A stretch of 35,557 nt of DNA from Gemmatimonadota bacterium (GTDB lineage: Bacteria; JAAXHH01). The DNA is taken from the NCBI GenBank assembly GCA_026706345.1, contig JAPOYX010000147.1, forward strand, positions 1-35,557, in the 5' to 3' direction. Of this stretch, positions 12,881 through 20,542 are shown piece by piece. A program made the position numbers and the translations under genes. Position 1 is the first letter of the stretch. Each line of letters opens with the position of its first letter. The notes beneath the pieces were generated by a model. That model was not told the DNA's origin and made no database searches. It saw only the letters and a list, made by a program, of their open reading frames with translations.

Positions 12881-12909
12881 ATTATACATATCCATGTCAT
12901 ATGGAAATC
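12881..12909 (-). promoter_or_regulatory. Candidate promoter for the DUF1801 gene
   Basis: A perfect TATAAT is on the minus strand (12881-12886) in a very AT-rich stretch, but no good -35 box is found at 16-18 bp. The region also carries repeated GATATGT motifs. Possibly activator-dependent, or a chance match. Confidence 0.35.
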
Positions 12910-13140
12910 TACGATCCACTGGATGCTGATGCCGAATTCTCCGTGGAGAAATCAGGACCGCGCAGATGTTCTTCTATGGATAACAGCCGGTCCTTAATTG
13001 CGTCAAAACGACTATTCATGGCATCAAAACGACTATTCATTCGTTTGTAATCCCGCAAAGAAAACCCGTAATCCGGCAAAGAAAACGACCAGTATCGTAC
13101 CCATAAAACCCATGATCGTCACCCGGTCTTTACGTTCCAA
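12909..13140 (-). pseudogene. Small membrane/coiled-coil protein split by a frameshift
   Basis: Two adjoining minus-strand frames make sense as one small protein. The first runs from TTG 13140 (or ATG 13113, with GGTGA 5 nt upstream) to TAG 13033. It has a charged start (ERKDRVTIMGF) and a hydrophobic helix with a repeated VFFAGL. The second runs from about 13060, or ATG 13040, to TAG 12909. It carries two copies of MNSRFDA, then IKDRLLSIEEHLRG, a heptad-type coiled coil. A one-base shift near 13051-13055 would join AGL to RDYKR. The overlap ATGAATAG could instead allow two coupled microproteins of 26 and 43 residues. Short anchored coiled-coil proteins of this design are common in environmental genomes and have no known function. 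Confidence 0.45.
13003..13086. repeat. Two adjacent pairs of 21-bp-period direct repeats
   Basis: TCAAAACGACTATTCAT is repeated (13003-13019 and 13024-13040). A second unit with core GCAAAGAAAAC is repeated at 13047-13065 and 13068-13086, with one mismatch. Both periods are 21 bp, equal to one heptad of codons, which matches repeated MNSRFDA and VFFAGL units on the minus strand. Confidence 0.75.
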
Positions 13141-13289
13141 ATCCTTTCTTCTCTGGTTGTCTGTGGCCGTTCTTTCGCGACTACCTTTTTCAGCGCGGCC
13201 GGCTGTGAATCGTTGTGCGGCCCAGAAGCGTTAAGTTTCAAGTATCCCCGGCCCTCGTCTACCTTCAAGATTCCGGTTGGCCGGATCAT
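13119..13289 (-). CDS. Possible 56-residue small protein
   Basis: The minus-strand frame from ATG 13289 to TGA 13119 begins MIRPTGILKV and ends REERIWNVKTG, with GTGAGAT just upstream. It is basic, with no signal peptide or membrane segment. Its stop lies within the Shine-Dalgarno-like GGTGA of the next small frame, so a tiny operon is conceivable. I do not recognise it, and the next gene's upstream frame overlaps it, so it may be chance. Confidence 0.3.
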   Translation of the reverse strand: MIRPTGILKVDEGRGYLKLNASGPHNDSQPAALKKVVAKERPQTTREERIWNVKTG

Positions 13290-13452
13290 ATCTCACACAT
13301 GATTAGTCAAAACGCAGCCCAGAACCTCGTAAGATAAATCCATTCTGTCAAAACCTGTTCCGCGCCACCGGTCGATTCTTCGTAGTTGCGACGTATCGCT
13401 ACAACAGGAAAGACACCTCCGTCCAGGGGTTCTGACGCAGTCACAATACGGC

Positions 13453-13480
13453 TTGACAGACTTGCGGTTACGTCTACATT
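13453..13480 (+). promoter_or_regulatory. Candidate promoter upstream of murG
   Basis: TTGACA (13453-13458), a 16-bp spacer and TACATT (13475-13480) lie on the plus strand, about 165 bp before the MurG start. The -10 box is a 4 of 6 match. It would have to read through the inverted repeat at 13492-13519. Confidence 0.25.
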
Positions 13481-13491
13481 CCCATGTACCC

Positions 13492-13519
13492 CCATAAAGC
13501 GGATCTTGACGCTTTATGG
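13492..13519. repeat. Perfect 9-bp inverted repeat
   Basis: CCATAAAGC (13492-13500) and GCTTTATGG (13511-13519) flank 10 bp. It spans the in-frame TAA of the decayed frame and lies just downstream of a candidate plus-strand promoter. It could be an operator or a hairpin. There is no T-run for a terminator. Confidence 0.5.
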
Positions 13520-13644
13520 CGTGGCGGTGACCTCGATTCTAATCGTACGCATTCCGGAACCGAAGTGGCGAACCGACGTCCATTGGTACAGGTCGTAGCC
13601 TTTCTCCCGAGTGCCAGCGTTGCCGTGACCGGATATCCCGCACA

Positions 13645-15765
13645 ATGTCTCAGACAACCCTGCAACAGGATGCAGAGCGACAACCGGACGAAGCGGCGTC
13701 GGAAGTTCCGGCAACGACGTCGCCTGTCCGAAAGCGTCCGTTGACCTACGTATTTACCGGAGGCGGAACGGCGGGGCACGTCTATCCCGGGCTGGCTATC
13801 GCCGACGAGGTGCGGGCCCGGAACCCCGATGTCCGCATCGTTTACATCGGCGCCCGGGGCAGAATGGAAGCCTCCCTCGTGCCGAAGCGGGGCTATCCGA
13901 TCCACCTGGTCTACGCCCGGGGGCTGCCGTCGGCGAGGCAGCCTCTTGCGTTTCTGCGCTTCGCCCTCTGCACCGGCTTCGGCGTCCTCCAGAGCCTGTT
14001 CCACCTGTCGAGACACCGGCCCCGCATGATCGTGGCCACGGGCGGATACGCCAGCAGTCCCGTCCTCCTGGCCCACTGGATCCTCAAATCGCTCCGGCTG
14101 TCGGGCGCCAGTCGATGTTTCGTCCACGAACAGAACGTCGTGCCCGGGAAGGTGAACCGGCTTGCCGGCCGGATCGCGGACCGCATCGGGGTTTCCTTTG
14201 AAGCGTCGCTGCCGTATTTCCCTCCGGAGAAGGCGACGTGGGCGGGCTACCCGGTGCGGCGGGAGATCGGCGCCGTGTCCAGGGACGGCGCGCGGATTTC
14301 GCGGGGTCTGCCGTCCGCCGCCAAGGTCGTATTCGCCTTCGGCGCATCCTCGGGCGCCCGGTCCATAAACCGGGCCGTGGTCGCCGCGCTGCCCCGTTTG
14401 CTGTCCAGGCCGGATATCCACGTCATCCACGTCACCGGACAGACTAGAAGTTCGGATTACGACGCTGAACGAGACACCCGGGACCGCCTGGAGAGAGTCG
14501 ACCTCACCGATGAGCAGCGGTCGAGATACCACCAGTCGGACTATTCCCACGAAATCGAAACGCTCTACGCCGCCAGCGACCTAGTCATCGGCAGATCCAG
14601 CGCCGGCGTCGTCACCGAGATCGGTATCTGCGGGATCCCCTCCATACTCGTACCGCTGCCCTACGCGCCCGGCGACCACCAGGCCGTGAACGCCAGGACG
14701 CTCGAATCGCGCGGCGCGGCCCGCGTCGTGTACGAGTCGCTTTCGGTGGAGAACGGCCAGACCATTGGCGCGGTCGACGGGGAGCGCCTAGCCCGCCTGG
14801 CCTTCGAGATCCTGGACGACCCGGACCGCTGCGACGCCATGCGCCGGCGAGCGCGGGAGACCTTCGACCGCGGAGGGCTGGACCGGATCGTCGACCTGTT
14901 GGATCACATGCTGGCGGACCGCCTGGACCTGCCGGCAGACCGTGTCCTTTCCAACGGTAAACCCGGCGAACCCGACATTGCCGGGCGTGCCGTTCCTTCC
15001 GATAACGCGCTTTCCGCGTTTTCCCTGGTCCGCCGGTTCGCGCAAGGCCGCGATCAGGCCTTCATCGAATCCGTGGGGGAAGACTACCTGAAGTACCGCG
15101 TCGACGGATACCTGAAGGCCACGCGCTGGCAGATCCGGAACGAGGGCGTCAAACTCGTCGGACTGCTCGGTTACCGGGACCGCCTGCCCTTCGTCCTGGC
15201 GCTGCTCCGCGACAAGACGCCGGCGCCCCTGCTCCAGCGGATGTTTGGCGGCGACTACCGCCAGGTCGGCTTCATCCGCCGAAACGCCGTGACGACGATC
15301 GGCCAGCTCGGCGTGTACGATGCAGCGGTGCGCGCCACGCTGCTGGACCTGTTGGCGGATCCGTACTACGAGGTGCGTTCCGCGGCCGCGCGGGCCTTTG
15401 CCGCCCTCGACCCGGAAACGGGGGACGCCGACGAGGAGGCCCTGGACGGCCTGCGCCGGCTGTTGCGGGAATCCTCCTTCGAAATCAGGTCGGCCGCCAT
15501 CCTCGCCCTGGGCAGACTGGGCGACGGCGCCGTCACGGAATGGCTCAGGCCCTTTTACCAGGATCCGAACGGGAAGGTGCGCCAGGCCGTCATCGACGCC
15601 CTGACCGACCTGGTCAGACGGAAGTCGATCATCGATCTGGACGGACTGCACGAAGAGCTCGACGGCATCCTGGTCACGTCTAACCACTTCGACCCGGACT
15701 TTCCGATCAGGCGGACGCTGAACCGGTTGATCGGCATGATACGCCACCAGCAGGAAACCCCGTGA
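13645..15765 (+). CDS. murG: MurG-like glycosyltransferase with C-terminal HEAT repeats
   Basis: Residues about 32-430 form a two-domain GT-B transferase of the MurG family, which adds GlcNAc to lipid I on the cytoplasmic side of the membrane. The glycine loop GGGTAGHVYPGLAIA (39-53) is clear, as is the donor-site region with PSILVPLPYAPGDHQAVNAR. Some signature positions differ from common MurG: GASSGARSIN for GGSQGA, and GRSSAGVVTE where SRAGA-type sequence is usual. After a short linker, residues about 450-690 are HEAT-like helical repeats (EVRSAAARAFAALD, EIRSAAILALGRLG, KVRQAVIDAL). Standard MurG is about 360 residues, so this is a fusion; at 706 residues it is nearly double. No Shine-Dalgarno precedes ATG 13645, and the first 30 residues look non-conserved. 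A TTG at 13741 is an alternative start. Seven bases separate it from mraY. Confidence 0.85.
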   Translation: MSQTTLQQDAERQPDEAASEVPATTSPVRKRPLTYVFTGGGTAGHVYPGLAIADEVRARNPDVRIVYIGARGRMEASLVPKRGYPIHLVYARGLPSARQPLAFLRFALCTGFGVLQSLFHLSRHRPRMIVATGGYASSPVLLAHWILKSLRLSGASRCFVHEQNVVPGKVNRLAGRIADRIGVSFEASLPYFPPEKATWAGYPVRREIGAVSRDGARISRGLPSAAKVVFAFGASSGARSINRAVVAALPRLLSRPDIHVIHVTGQTRSSDYDAERDTRDRLERVDLTDEQRSRYHQSDYSHEIETLYAASDLVIGRSSAGVVTEIGICGIPSILVPLPYAPGDHQAVNARTLESRGAARVVYESLSVENGQTIGAVDGERLARLAFEILDDPDRCDAMRRRARETFDRGGLDRIVDLLDHMLADRLDLPADRVLSNGKPGEPDIAGRAVPSDNALSAFSLVRRFAQGRDQAFIESVGEDYLKYRVDGYLKATRWQIRNEGVKLVGLLGYRDRLPFVLALLRDKTPAPLLQRMFGGDYRQVGFIRRNAVTTIGQLGVYDAAVRATLLDLLADPYYEVRSAAARAFAALDPETGDADEEALDGLRRLLRESSFEIRSAAILALGRLGDGAVTEWLRPFYQDPNGKVRQAVIDALTDLVRRKSIIDLDGLHEELDGILVTSNHFDPDFPIRRTLNRLIGMIRHQQETP

Positions 15766-15772
15766 GCGCCCT

Positions 15773-16882
15773 ATGATCTATCATCTCGTCACACATCTTT
15801 TCGATACCGTCGATTCGCTCTCGTTTCTGCGTCTTTTCCAATACCTGAGCTTCCGCGCGATCTGCGCGGCGCTGACGGGTTTCGGCGTCGCGCTGCTTTT
15901 CGGCCAGCGCATCATCCGCCTGCTGTACGTGAACCACGTGCGGGACAATCCCCGGACGCACGGCGCGTTGTCCTCCGCCTCGAAGGCCGGCACGCCGCTC
16001 ATGGGCGGCCTGCTGATCATCGTGTCCATCTTCGCCAGCGTGCTGCTGTGGAGCGACCTTTTCAACCGCTTCACCCTGATCTTCCTGTGCGCCTTGATCT
16101 GGTTTTCCCTGTTCGGGTTCATCGACGACTACCGGAAAATCAGGCACCGGGACAGCGACCGCGGCCTGTCCCAGGCCACCAAGTTGTTCTTCCAGGCGGT
16201 TTTCGGCCTCGGCTTCGGCCTGGTCTTCCTGGTGCCCGGCCTGTCTCCGGTGTCGGCGGAAATCGCCTCGGAACTCTATCTTCCCTTCGTCAAGGACCCC
16301 GTCCTCGACCTGGGCTGGTGGTATCTGCCCTTCATCGCCTTCGTCGTCGTGGCCATCGCCAACGCGGTCAATTTCGCCGACGGACTGGACGGACTGTCCA
16401 TCGTCCCGGTTTCGTTTACGGTGGTCGTGTACGGGGTGTTCGCCTACGTCATCGGCAACGCCATCTACTCGGGATACCTGCAGTTTACCTTTCTTCCGGG
16501 CAGCGGTGAACTGACGGTGATCTGCGCGGGGGTCTTCGGCGCCTGCATGGGATTCCTCTGGTACAACGCCTATCCCGCCCAGGTCTTCATGGGCGACGTG
16601 GGCGCCCTGCCGCTGGGAGGCATCGTCGGCACCCTCGCCGTACTGCTCAAGCAGGAATTCCTCTTCGTCATCACCGGCGGGATCTTCGTGGCCATGGCCT
16701 TCTCGGTCCTGGTGCAGGAGAAGATCGGGATCAAGTGGCTCGGCCGGCGCATCTTCTACATGGCGCCGCTCCATCACGCCTTCCAGTACCGGGGCCTGGC
16801 CGAGACCAAGGTCGTGATCCGGTTCTGGATCATCGCGGGCATCCTGGCGATCATCGGCCTGTCGACCCTCAAGATCAGGTAA
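15773..16882 (+). CDS. mraY: MraY-type phospho-MurNAc-pentapeptide transferase
   Basis: A 369-residue polytopic membrane enzyme that transfers phospho-MurNAc-pentapeptide to undecaprenyl phosphate, giving lipid I, the substrate of MurG. Family landmarks: KAGTPLMGG (71-79), the Asp pair DDYRK (118-122), NAVNFADGLDGL (197-208), FMGDVGALPLGG (272-283) and HHAFQYRGLAE (334-344). Ten or so hydrophobic helices are apparent. Differences from common MraY include YNAYPAQ for YNAPPAK and HHA for the His triplet, while the Asp residues remain. It is coupled to the MurG-HEAT gene. No other dcw genes (mur ligases, fts genes) are present, so this is a separated lipid I/lipid II pair or a second copy. Confidence 0.88.
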   Translation: MIYHLVTHLFDTVDSLSFLRLFQYLSFRAICAALTGFGVALLFGQRIIRLLYVNHVRDNPRTHGALSSASKAGTPLMGGLLIIVSIFASVLLWSDLFNRFTLIFLCALIWFSLFGFIDDYRKIRHRDSDRGLSQATKLFFQAVFGLGFGLVFLVPGLSPVSAEIASELYLPFVKDPVLDLGWWYLPFIAFVVVAIANAVNFADGLDGLSIVPVSFTVVVYGVFAYVIGNAIYSGYLQFTFLPGSGELTVICAGVFGACMGFLWYNAYPAQVFMGDVGALPLGGIVGTLAVLLKQEFLFVITGGIFVAMAFSVLVQEKIGIKWLGRRIFYMAPLHHAFQYRGLAETKVVIRFWIIAGILAIIGLSTLKIR

Positions 16883-16895
16883 TCGCGGCGAGAGG

Positions 16896-16933
16896 GCGCG
16901 ATAGAAAACGCCAAGTTGGCGCAATGATCGCGC
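16896..16933 (+). terminator. Inverted repeat after mraY
   Basis: GCGCGAT (16896-16902) pairs with ATCGCGC (16927-16933), and an inner palindrome CGCC/GGCG (16909-16921) adds a second stem. There is no U-run, and the downstream VWA gene starts 86 bp later, so read-through is possible. The remaining gap contains near-repeats of GGAAGGGC. Confidence 0.35.
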
Positions 16934-17018
16934 GCGACGGAAGGGCGGCGGCCGGGGCGAAATAGAAAGCGCCATGGAAGGGCGATGGAAGGGCTCGGCG
17001 GAAGGGCGGTGACCTCAA

Positions 17019-18113
17019 ATGATCGAAATACAGTATACCAGGTGGATACCCCGCGTCGATGATGCCGAAGACCGCCTCGAACAGCTGTTCGGCCTGCTGA
17101 GCCAGATCCTCATTCACACCAGCGGCGACGTGGAGGAAGCCCTGAAGTGGATGCGCTATATCGACCAGCGGCAGGGTATCTTCGACGACACGATCAGTTA
17201 CGAATCCTTCGTCAAGGAGCTCGAGAAACGGGGTTACGTGAAGCGGGACGACAACGCGTTCTCCCTCACCGAAAAGGGCGGCCGGCGCATCCGCGAGGAC
17301 TCGCTCCGGTTCGTCTACAGCAGCCTGAAGAAGGGCCTGGGCGGGGGGCACGAGACGCCCTTTGAGGGCGAAGGCGTCGAAAGGCTCAGCGAAACCCGGC
17401 CCTACCGGTACGGCGACCAGGCGTCCAACGTCGATTTCACGTCCACCATCGGCAACGCGATCCGCCGGTCCGGATTCGACCTCGACCTGCACGAGGACGA
17501 CTTCGAAGTGTACGAGGTCGAACACACCACGTCCTGCGCAACGGTCATGCTCCTGGACATCAGCCACAGCATGATCCTGTACGGCGAAGACCGGATTTCC
17601 CCGGCCAAGCGCGTGGCCATGGCCCTGGCGGAACTCATCATCCGCAAGTATCCCAGGGACGAGCTGCACCTCGTCCTCTTCGGCGACGACGCGACGCAGG
17701 TGAAGATCGAGGACCTGCCCTACGTTTCCGTCGGCCCCTACCACACGAATACCAAGGCCGGACTCCTCATGGCCCGGAACATCCTCCGCCGGACCCGGAA
17801 CGTCAACAAGCAGATCTTCATGATCACCGACGGCAAGCCCTCGGCCATCTACGACCGGAACGGCCGCCTGTACCTGAATTCCTTCGGCCTCGATCCCCGG
17901 ATCGTGAACCGGACCCTCGACGAGGCCATGACCTGCCGCCGGGAGAAGATCACCATCAGCACCTTCATGGTCACCCGGGATCCCTACCTGGTCGGCTTCG
18001 TGGAGAAGCTCACGGAGATGAACCACGGCCGCGCCTATTACTCCTCCCTCGACAGCCTGGGCGAGTACATTCTCGTGGACTATGTCAAGAACCGCCGCCG
18101 CCGGGTGAACTGA
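17019..18113 (+). CDS. VWA (von Willebrand factor A) domain protein
   Basis: A 364-residue, apparently cytoplasmic protein. Residues about 1-110 are helical with a winged-helix look (ELEKRGYVKRDDNAFSLTEKG). A conserved central part includes RPYRYGDQ. The VWA domain starts near 172 with the metal-ion-dependent adhesion motif DISHS (180-184, MLLDISHSM), followed by a Thr in HTNTKAG and the Asp of ITDGKPSA. This pattern of VWA proteins usually works with a MoxR-type AAA+ ATPase to remodel a target complex, but no ATPase gene is in the window. GGTGA lies 6-7 nt before ATG 17019. The next gene follows after 27 bp. Confidence 0.85.
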   Translation: MIEIQYTRWIPRVDDAEDRLEQLFGLLSQILIHTSGDVEEALKWMRYIDQRQGIFDDTISYESFVKELEKRGYVKRDDNAFSLTEKGGRRIREDSLRFVYSSLKKGLGGGHETPFEGEGVERLSETRPYRYGDQASNVDFTSTIGNAIRRSGFDLDLHEDDFEVYEVEHTTSCATVMLLDISHSMILYGEDRISPAKRVAMALAELIIRKYPRDELHLVLFGDDATQVKIEDLPYVSVGPYHTNTKAGLLMARNILRRTRNVNKQIFMITDGKPSAIYDRNGRLYLNSFGLDPRIVNRTLDEAMTCRREKITISTFMVTRDPYLVGFVEKLTEMNHGRAYYSSLDSLGEYILVDYVKNRRRRVN

Positions 18114-18140
18114 GGCGAGGTCCTTTCGCGATTTGTCGCC

Positions 18141-18776
18141 ATGACCCCCTCCTTGTTTGTCAAAGCGCTTCAGGACCTCGAATCCGATCACGCGTTCAAC
18201 CCCTATGCGGACCGCTGTCCTGTCTACGACCTTGAGGCCGCGCCGGAACGGCGATCGAATATCCTGCTATCCGTGCTCGAGGCCGCGCTTAAAAGTCCTG
18301 TGGATTCGCTTTGGATAGGCCGCGATTTCGGCTATCGGGGCGGCCGGCGCACGGGCCTGGCATTCACCGACGACGATCATCTCCCCGAGCACGCCGGGAG
18401 ATGGGGGCTGACCCTTCAATGCGCGACCCGGGAAGGCATGGCCGGCGAGCGATCGGCCCGCGCGGTCTGGAACGTGTTGTCACGGGTGGACGCCCCCGTG
18501 TTTCTCTGGAACGTATTCCCCCTGCACCCCCACGATCCGGGCAATCCTTTCAGCAATAGAAAGCACAACGCACGGGAGCGTGCGTCGGGAGAAGGGATCC
18601 TTGCCCAGCTCGTCCACATGCTGGAACCGTCCAGGATCGTGGCCGTGGGAAGGGACGCGGCCTGGACGGCGAGCCGGCTGTTCGGTAGATACGAGACCCT
18701 TGCCGTACGTCACCCGAGCCACGGGGGGCAGAAGATATTCACGAACCGGATGTCGGAATGGTACGGTTTGGCATAA
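18141..18776 (+). CDS. Uracil-DNA glycosylase superfamily protein
   Basis: A 211-residue protein that looks like a uracil-DNA glycosylase-fold enzyme, which would excise uracil or related lesions. The first loop reads WIGRDFGYRGGRRTGLAFTDD (58-78, split here by a Gly-rich turn), the middle strand VFLWNVFPLHPH (about 119-130), and the C-terminal loop RHPSHGG (about 192-198), the expected three active-site loops. There are no iron-sulfur cysteines of the family 4 type. The exact subfamily and base specificity are not established. No good Shine-Dalgarno is seen; the gene is probably co-transcribed with the VWA gene. Confidence 0.7.
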   Translation: MTPSLFVKALQDLESDHAFNPYADRCPVYDLEAAPERRSNILLSVLEAALKSPVDSLWIGRDFGYRGGRRTGLAFTDDDHLPEHAGRWGLTLQCATREGMAGERSARAVWNVLSRVDAPVFLWNVFPLHPHDPGNPFSNRKHNARERASGEGILAQLVHMLEPSRIVAVGRDAAWTASRLFGRYETLAVRHPSHGGQKIFTNRMSEWYGLA

Positions 18777-18814
18777 CGCATTCAGAGGCCACCGGCCAAG
18801 GTCTTGATTCACTC

Positions 18815-18843
18815 TTGACGCAGTATTTTACCATCTGTAGTAT
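18815..18843 (+). promoter_or_regulatory. Candidate sigma70 promoter for amt
   Basis: TTGACG (18815-18820), a 17-bp spacer and TAGTAT (18838-18843) precede the amt start by about 80 bp in an AT-richer intergenic stretch. Five of six -35 bases and four of six -10 bases match. Confidence 0.4.
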
Positions 18844-18924
18844 TAGTCTGGCTTTGACTATTCCTTGTCCTGAATACATCACCATCTCACCCGCCATCAT
18901 CGGTGTCAGCCGGGAGATCACACC

Positions 18925-20331
18925 ATGCGTGCATGCTTCAGTCGCGTCTTGTCACACGGGCCCCGCGGACTTTCGGCCGTGAAACTGCTGGCCGTGCTGG
19001 CCGCGGTGGTCTGCGGCGCCGGAACCGCCTTCGCTCTGGCGGAGCACGAAAGCGTCACGGTCGAATCGCCGGACCAGTTCGTGTTCAACACCATTTCGTT
19101 CATGCTCTGGGGCGCATTGGTGATGTGGATGTGCGCGGGTTTCACCATGCTGGAATCCGGATCGGTGCGGACCAAGAACGCCTCCATGATCTGCCTGAAG
19201 AACATCGGCCTTTATTCCATTGCCGGGATCGCCTACTATTTCATCGGCTACAATCTCATGTACGTCGACGTGGGGAGCTTCATCGGATCCATCTCGCTCA
19301 TGTATGGACCGACGGCCGATGAGATCGCGCTGGTCAACGGGACCGAAGGCGCCGCCTCCGAGGTGATCGCCCTGGGATATTCCACCATGTCGGACTGGTT
19401 CTTCCAGATGGTCTTTGTGGCCACGGCCGCGTCCATCGTCTCGGGCGCGCTGGCGGAAAGAGTCAAGCTCTGGTCTTTCTTTCTATTCGTCCTGATCCTC
19501 ACCGGCATCATCTATCCTATCGTCGGCGCGTGGACCTGGGGAGAGGGATGGCTCAGCCAGTTGGGATTCAAGGACTTCGCTGGTTCCACCATCGTGCACA
19601 GCACGGGCGGATGGGCAGCCCTGGCGGGTCTGCTGGCCCTGGGCCCCAGGCTCGGGAAGTTCCGTAAGGACGGATCGGTCAAGCCCACGCCGCCGTCCAA
19701 CGTGCTCATTGTGACGCTGGGTGTGTTCATCCTCTGGCTCGGGTGGTTCGGGTTCAACGGCGGTTCGCAACTGGCCCTGGGCAGCCCGCTTGACGCGGTG
19801 GCCATGAGCCACGTGCTCGTCAATACCAACCTGGCGGCCGCGGCCGGCGCGATCACCGCGCTGATATGCGCGAGGCCGGTGTTCGGGCGCATCGATCTGT
19901 TCGCCTGCCTGAACGGCGCCATCGCGGGCCTGGTCTCGATCACCGCGGGTCCGGACATGGTCCAGCACTACTGGGCCGTCATCATCGGGGCCGTCGGCGG
20001 CGTCGTCTGCACGGTCGGAATGAAAATGCTGGAATCGGTGCGGATCGACGACGTGGTCGGCGCCGTACCCGCCCACCTCTTCGCGGGGATCTGGGGCACG
20101 CTGGCGGTGTGCATTGTGAGCGGAGGCAACGTGGGCGTTCAGCTGATCGGCATCCTGGCCATCGGAGCCTTCGTGTTCGTCGTATCCTATGCCGTCTGGC
20201 GTCTGATCGACCTGGTCATGGCCGTGCGGGTAACGGCGCAGGTCGAACGACTGGGCCAGGACGTCGCCGAGCTCGGCATCGAGGCTTATCCCGAATTCGT
20301 GCTTACGCCCGAAGAACTGGACGAAGACTGA
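18925..20331 (+). CDS. amt: Ammonium transporter Amt
   Basis: An inner-membrane channel of the Amt/Mep/Rh family that takes up ammonium. 468 residues: a cleavable signal-type N terminus ending near AFALA (35-39), then about 11 membrane helices. The pore twin histidines are His225 (VHSTGGWAAL) and His384 (PAHLFAGIWG). GFTMLESGSVRTKNAS (72-87) and the signature-like IVSGALAERVK (171-181) are present. The C-terminal tail (about 420-468) is longer than a minimal Amt and ends EELDED. GGGAGA lies 7 nt before ATG 18925. No PII (glnK) gene is adjacent, which is the more usual arrangement, so regulation through PII would have to come from elsewhere. Confidence 0.95.
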   Translation: MRACFSRVLSHGPRGLSAVKLLAVLAAVVCGAGTAFALAEHESVTVESPDQFVFNTISFMLWGALVMWMCAGFTMLESGSVRTKNASMICLKNIGLYSIAGIAYYFIGYNLMYVDVGSFIGSISLMYGPTADEIALVNGTEGAASEVIALGYSTMSDWFFQMVFVATAASIVSGALAERVKLWSFFLFVLILTGIIYPIVGAWTWGEGWLSQLGFKDFAGSTIVHSTGGWAALAGLLALGPRLGKFRKDGSVKPTPPSNVLIVTLGVFILWLGWFGFNGGSQLALGSPLDAVAMSHVLVNTNLAAAAGAITALICARPVFGRIDLFACLNGAIAGLVSITAGPDMVQHYWAVIIGAVGGVVCTVGMKMLESVRIDDVVGAVPAHLFAGIWGTLAVCIVSGGNVGVQLIGILAIGAFVFVVSYAVWRLIDLVMAVRVTAQVERLGQDVAELGIEAYPEFVLTPEELDED

Positions 20332-20435
20332 GCAAGCCGGCATAACGGGGGCCGGAAGGCCGTCCGCAGCGGCAGTACTGCTGTCAAGCCTGAGCGTGGT
20401 TGGATGGTCCCGGCGGTTCTGCTTTCACCAAATGA

Positions 20436-20468
20436 AAACGGCGGCACCTGTATCGGTTGCCGCCGTTT
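20436..20468. terminator. Bidirectional terminator between amt and rplQ
   Basis: AAACGGCGGCA (20436-20446) and TGCCGCCGTTT (20458-20468) form a perfect 11-bp stem with an 11-nt loop. On the minus strand the stem runs into TTTTCATTTGG, and on the plus strand into TTTCGTATTCC. It lies between two convergent operons and can end both. Confidence 0.8.
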
Positions 20469-20542
20469 CGTATTCCTTCCATTTTAAACCACGGGACTGC
20501 GCGCCGGCCGTTTCCCGCCGCCGCGTCTTACCGCCGTCCCGC

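Larger units (their letters stand above)
13307..13714 (-). pseudogene. Possible decayed reading frame with in-frame stop
   Basis: One minus-strand frame runs from ATG 13714 to TGA 13307, broken only by TAA at 13514-13516. The upstream part ends GSGMRTIRIEVTATP. The downstream part has GNVDVTASLSSRIVTASEP and ends in WIYLTRFWAAF. Beta-strand-like composition on both sides of the stop hints at a decayed secreted or pilin-like protein, but no family is recognised. Its 5' end overlaps the non-conserved N terminus of the MurG frame, so it may be spurious. Confidence 0.25.

Noticed and set aside
13474-14550. Long minus-strand frame antisense to murG
   Set aside because: It mirrors a GC-rich coding gene, has no recognisable domain, and is best explained as a shadow.
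18845-18870. Possible sigma54 promoter upstream of amt
   Set aside because: A GG and a later TTG are present, but the spacing does not fit the -24/-12 pattern.
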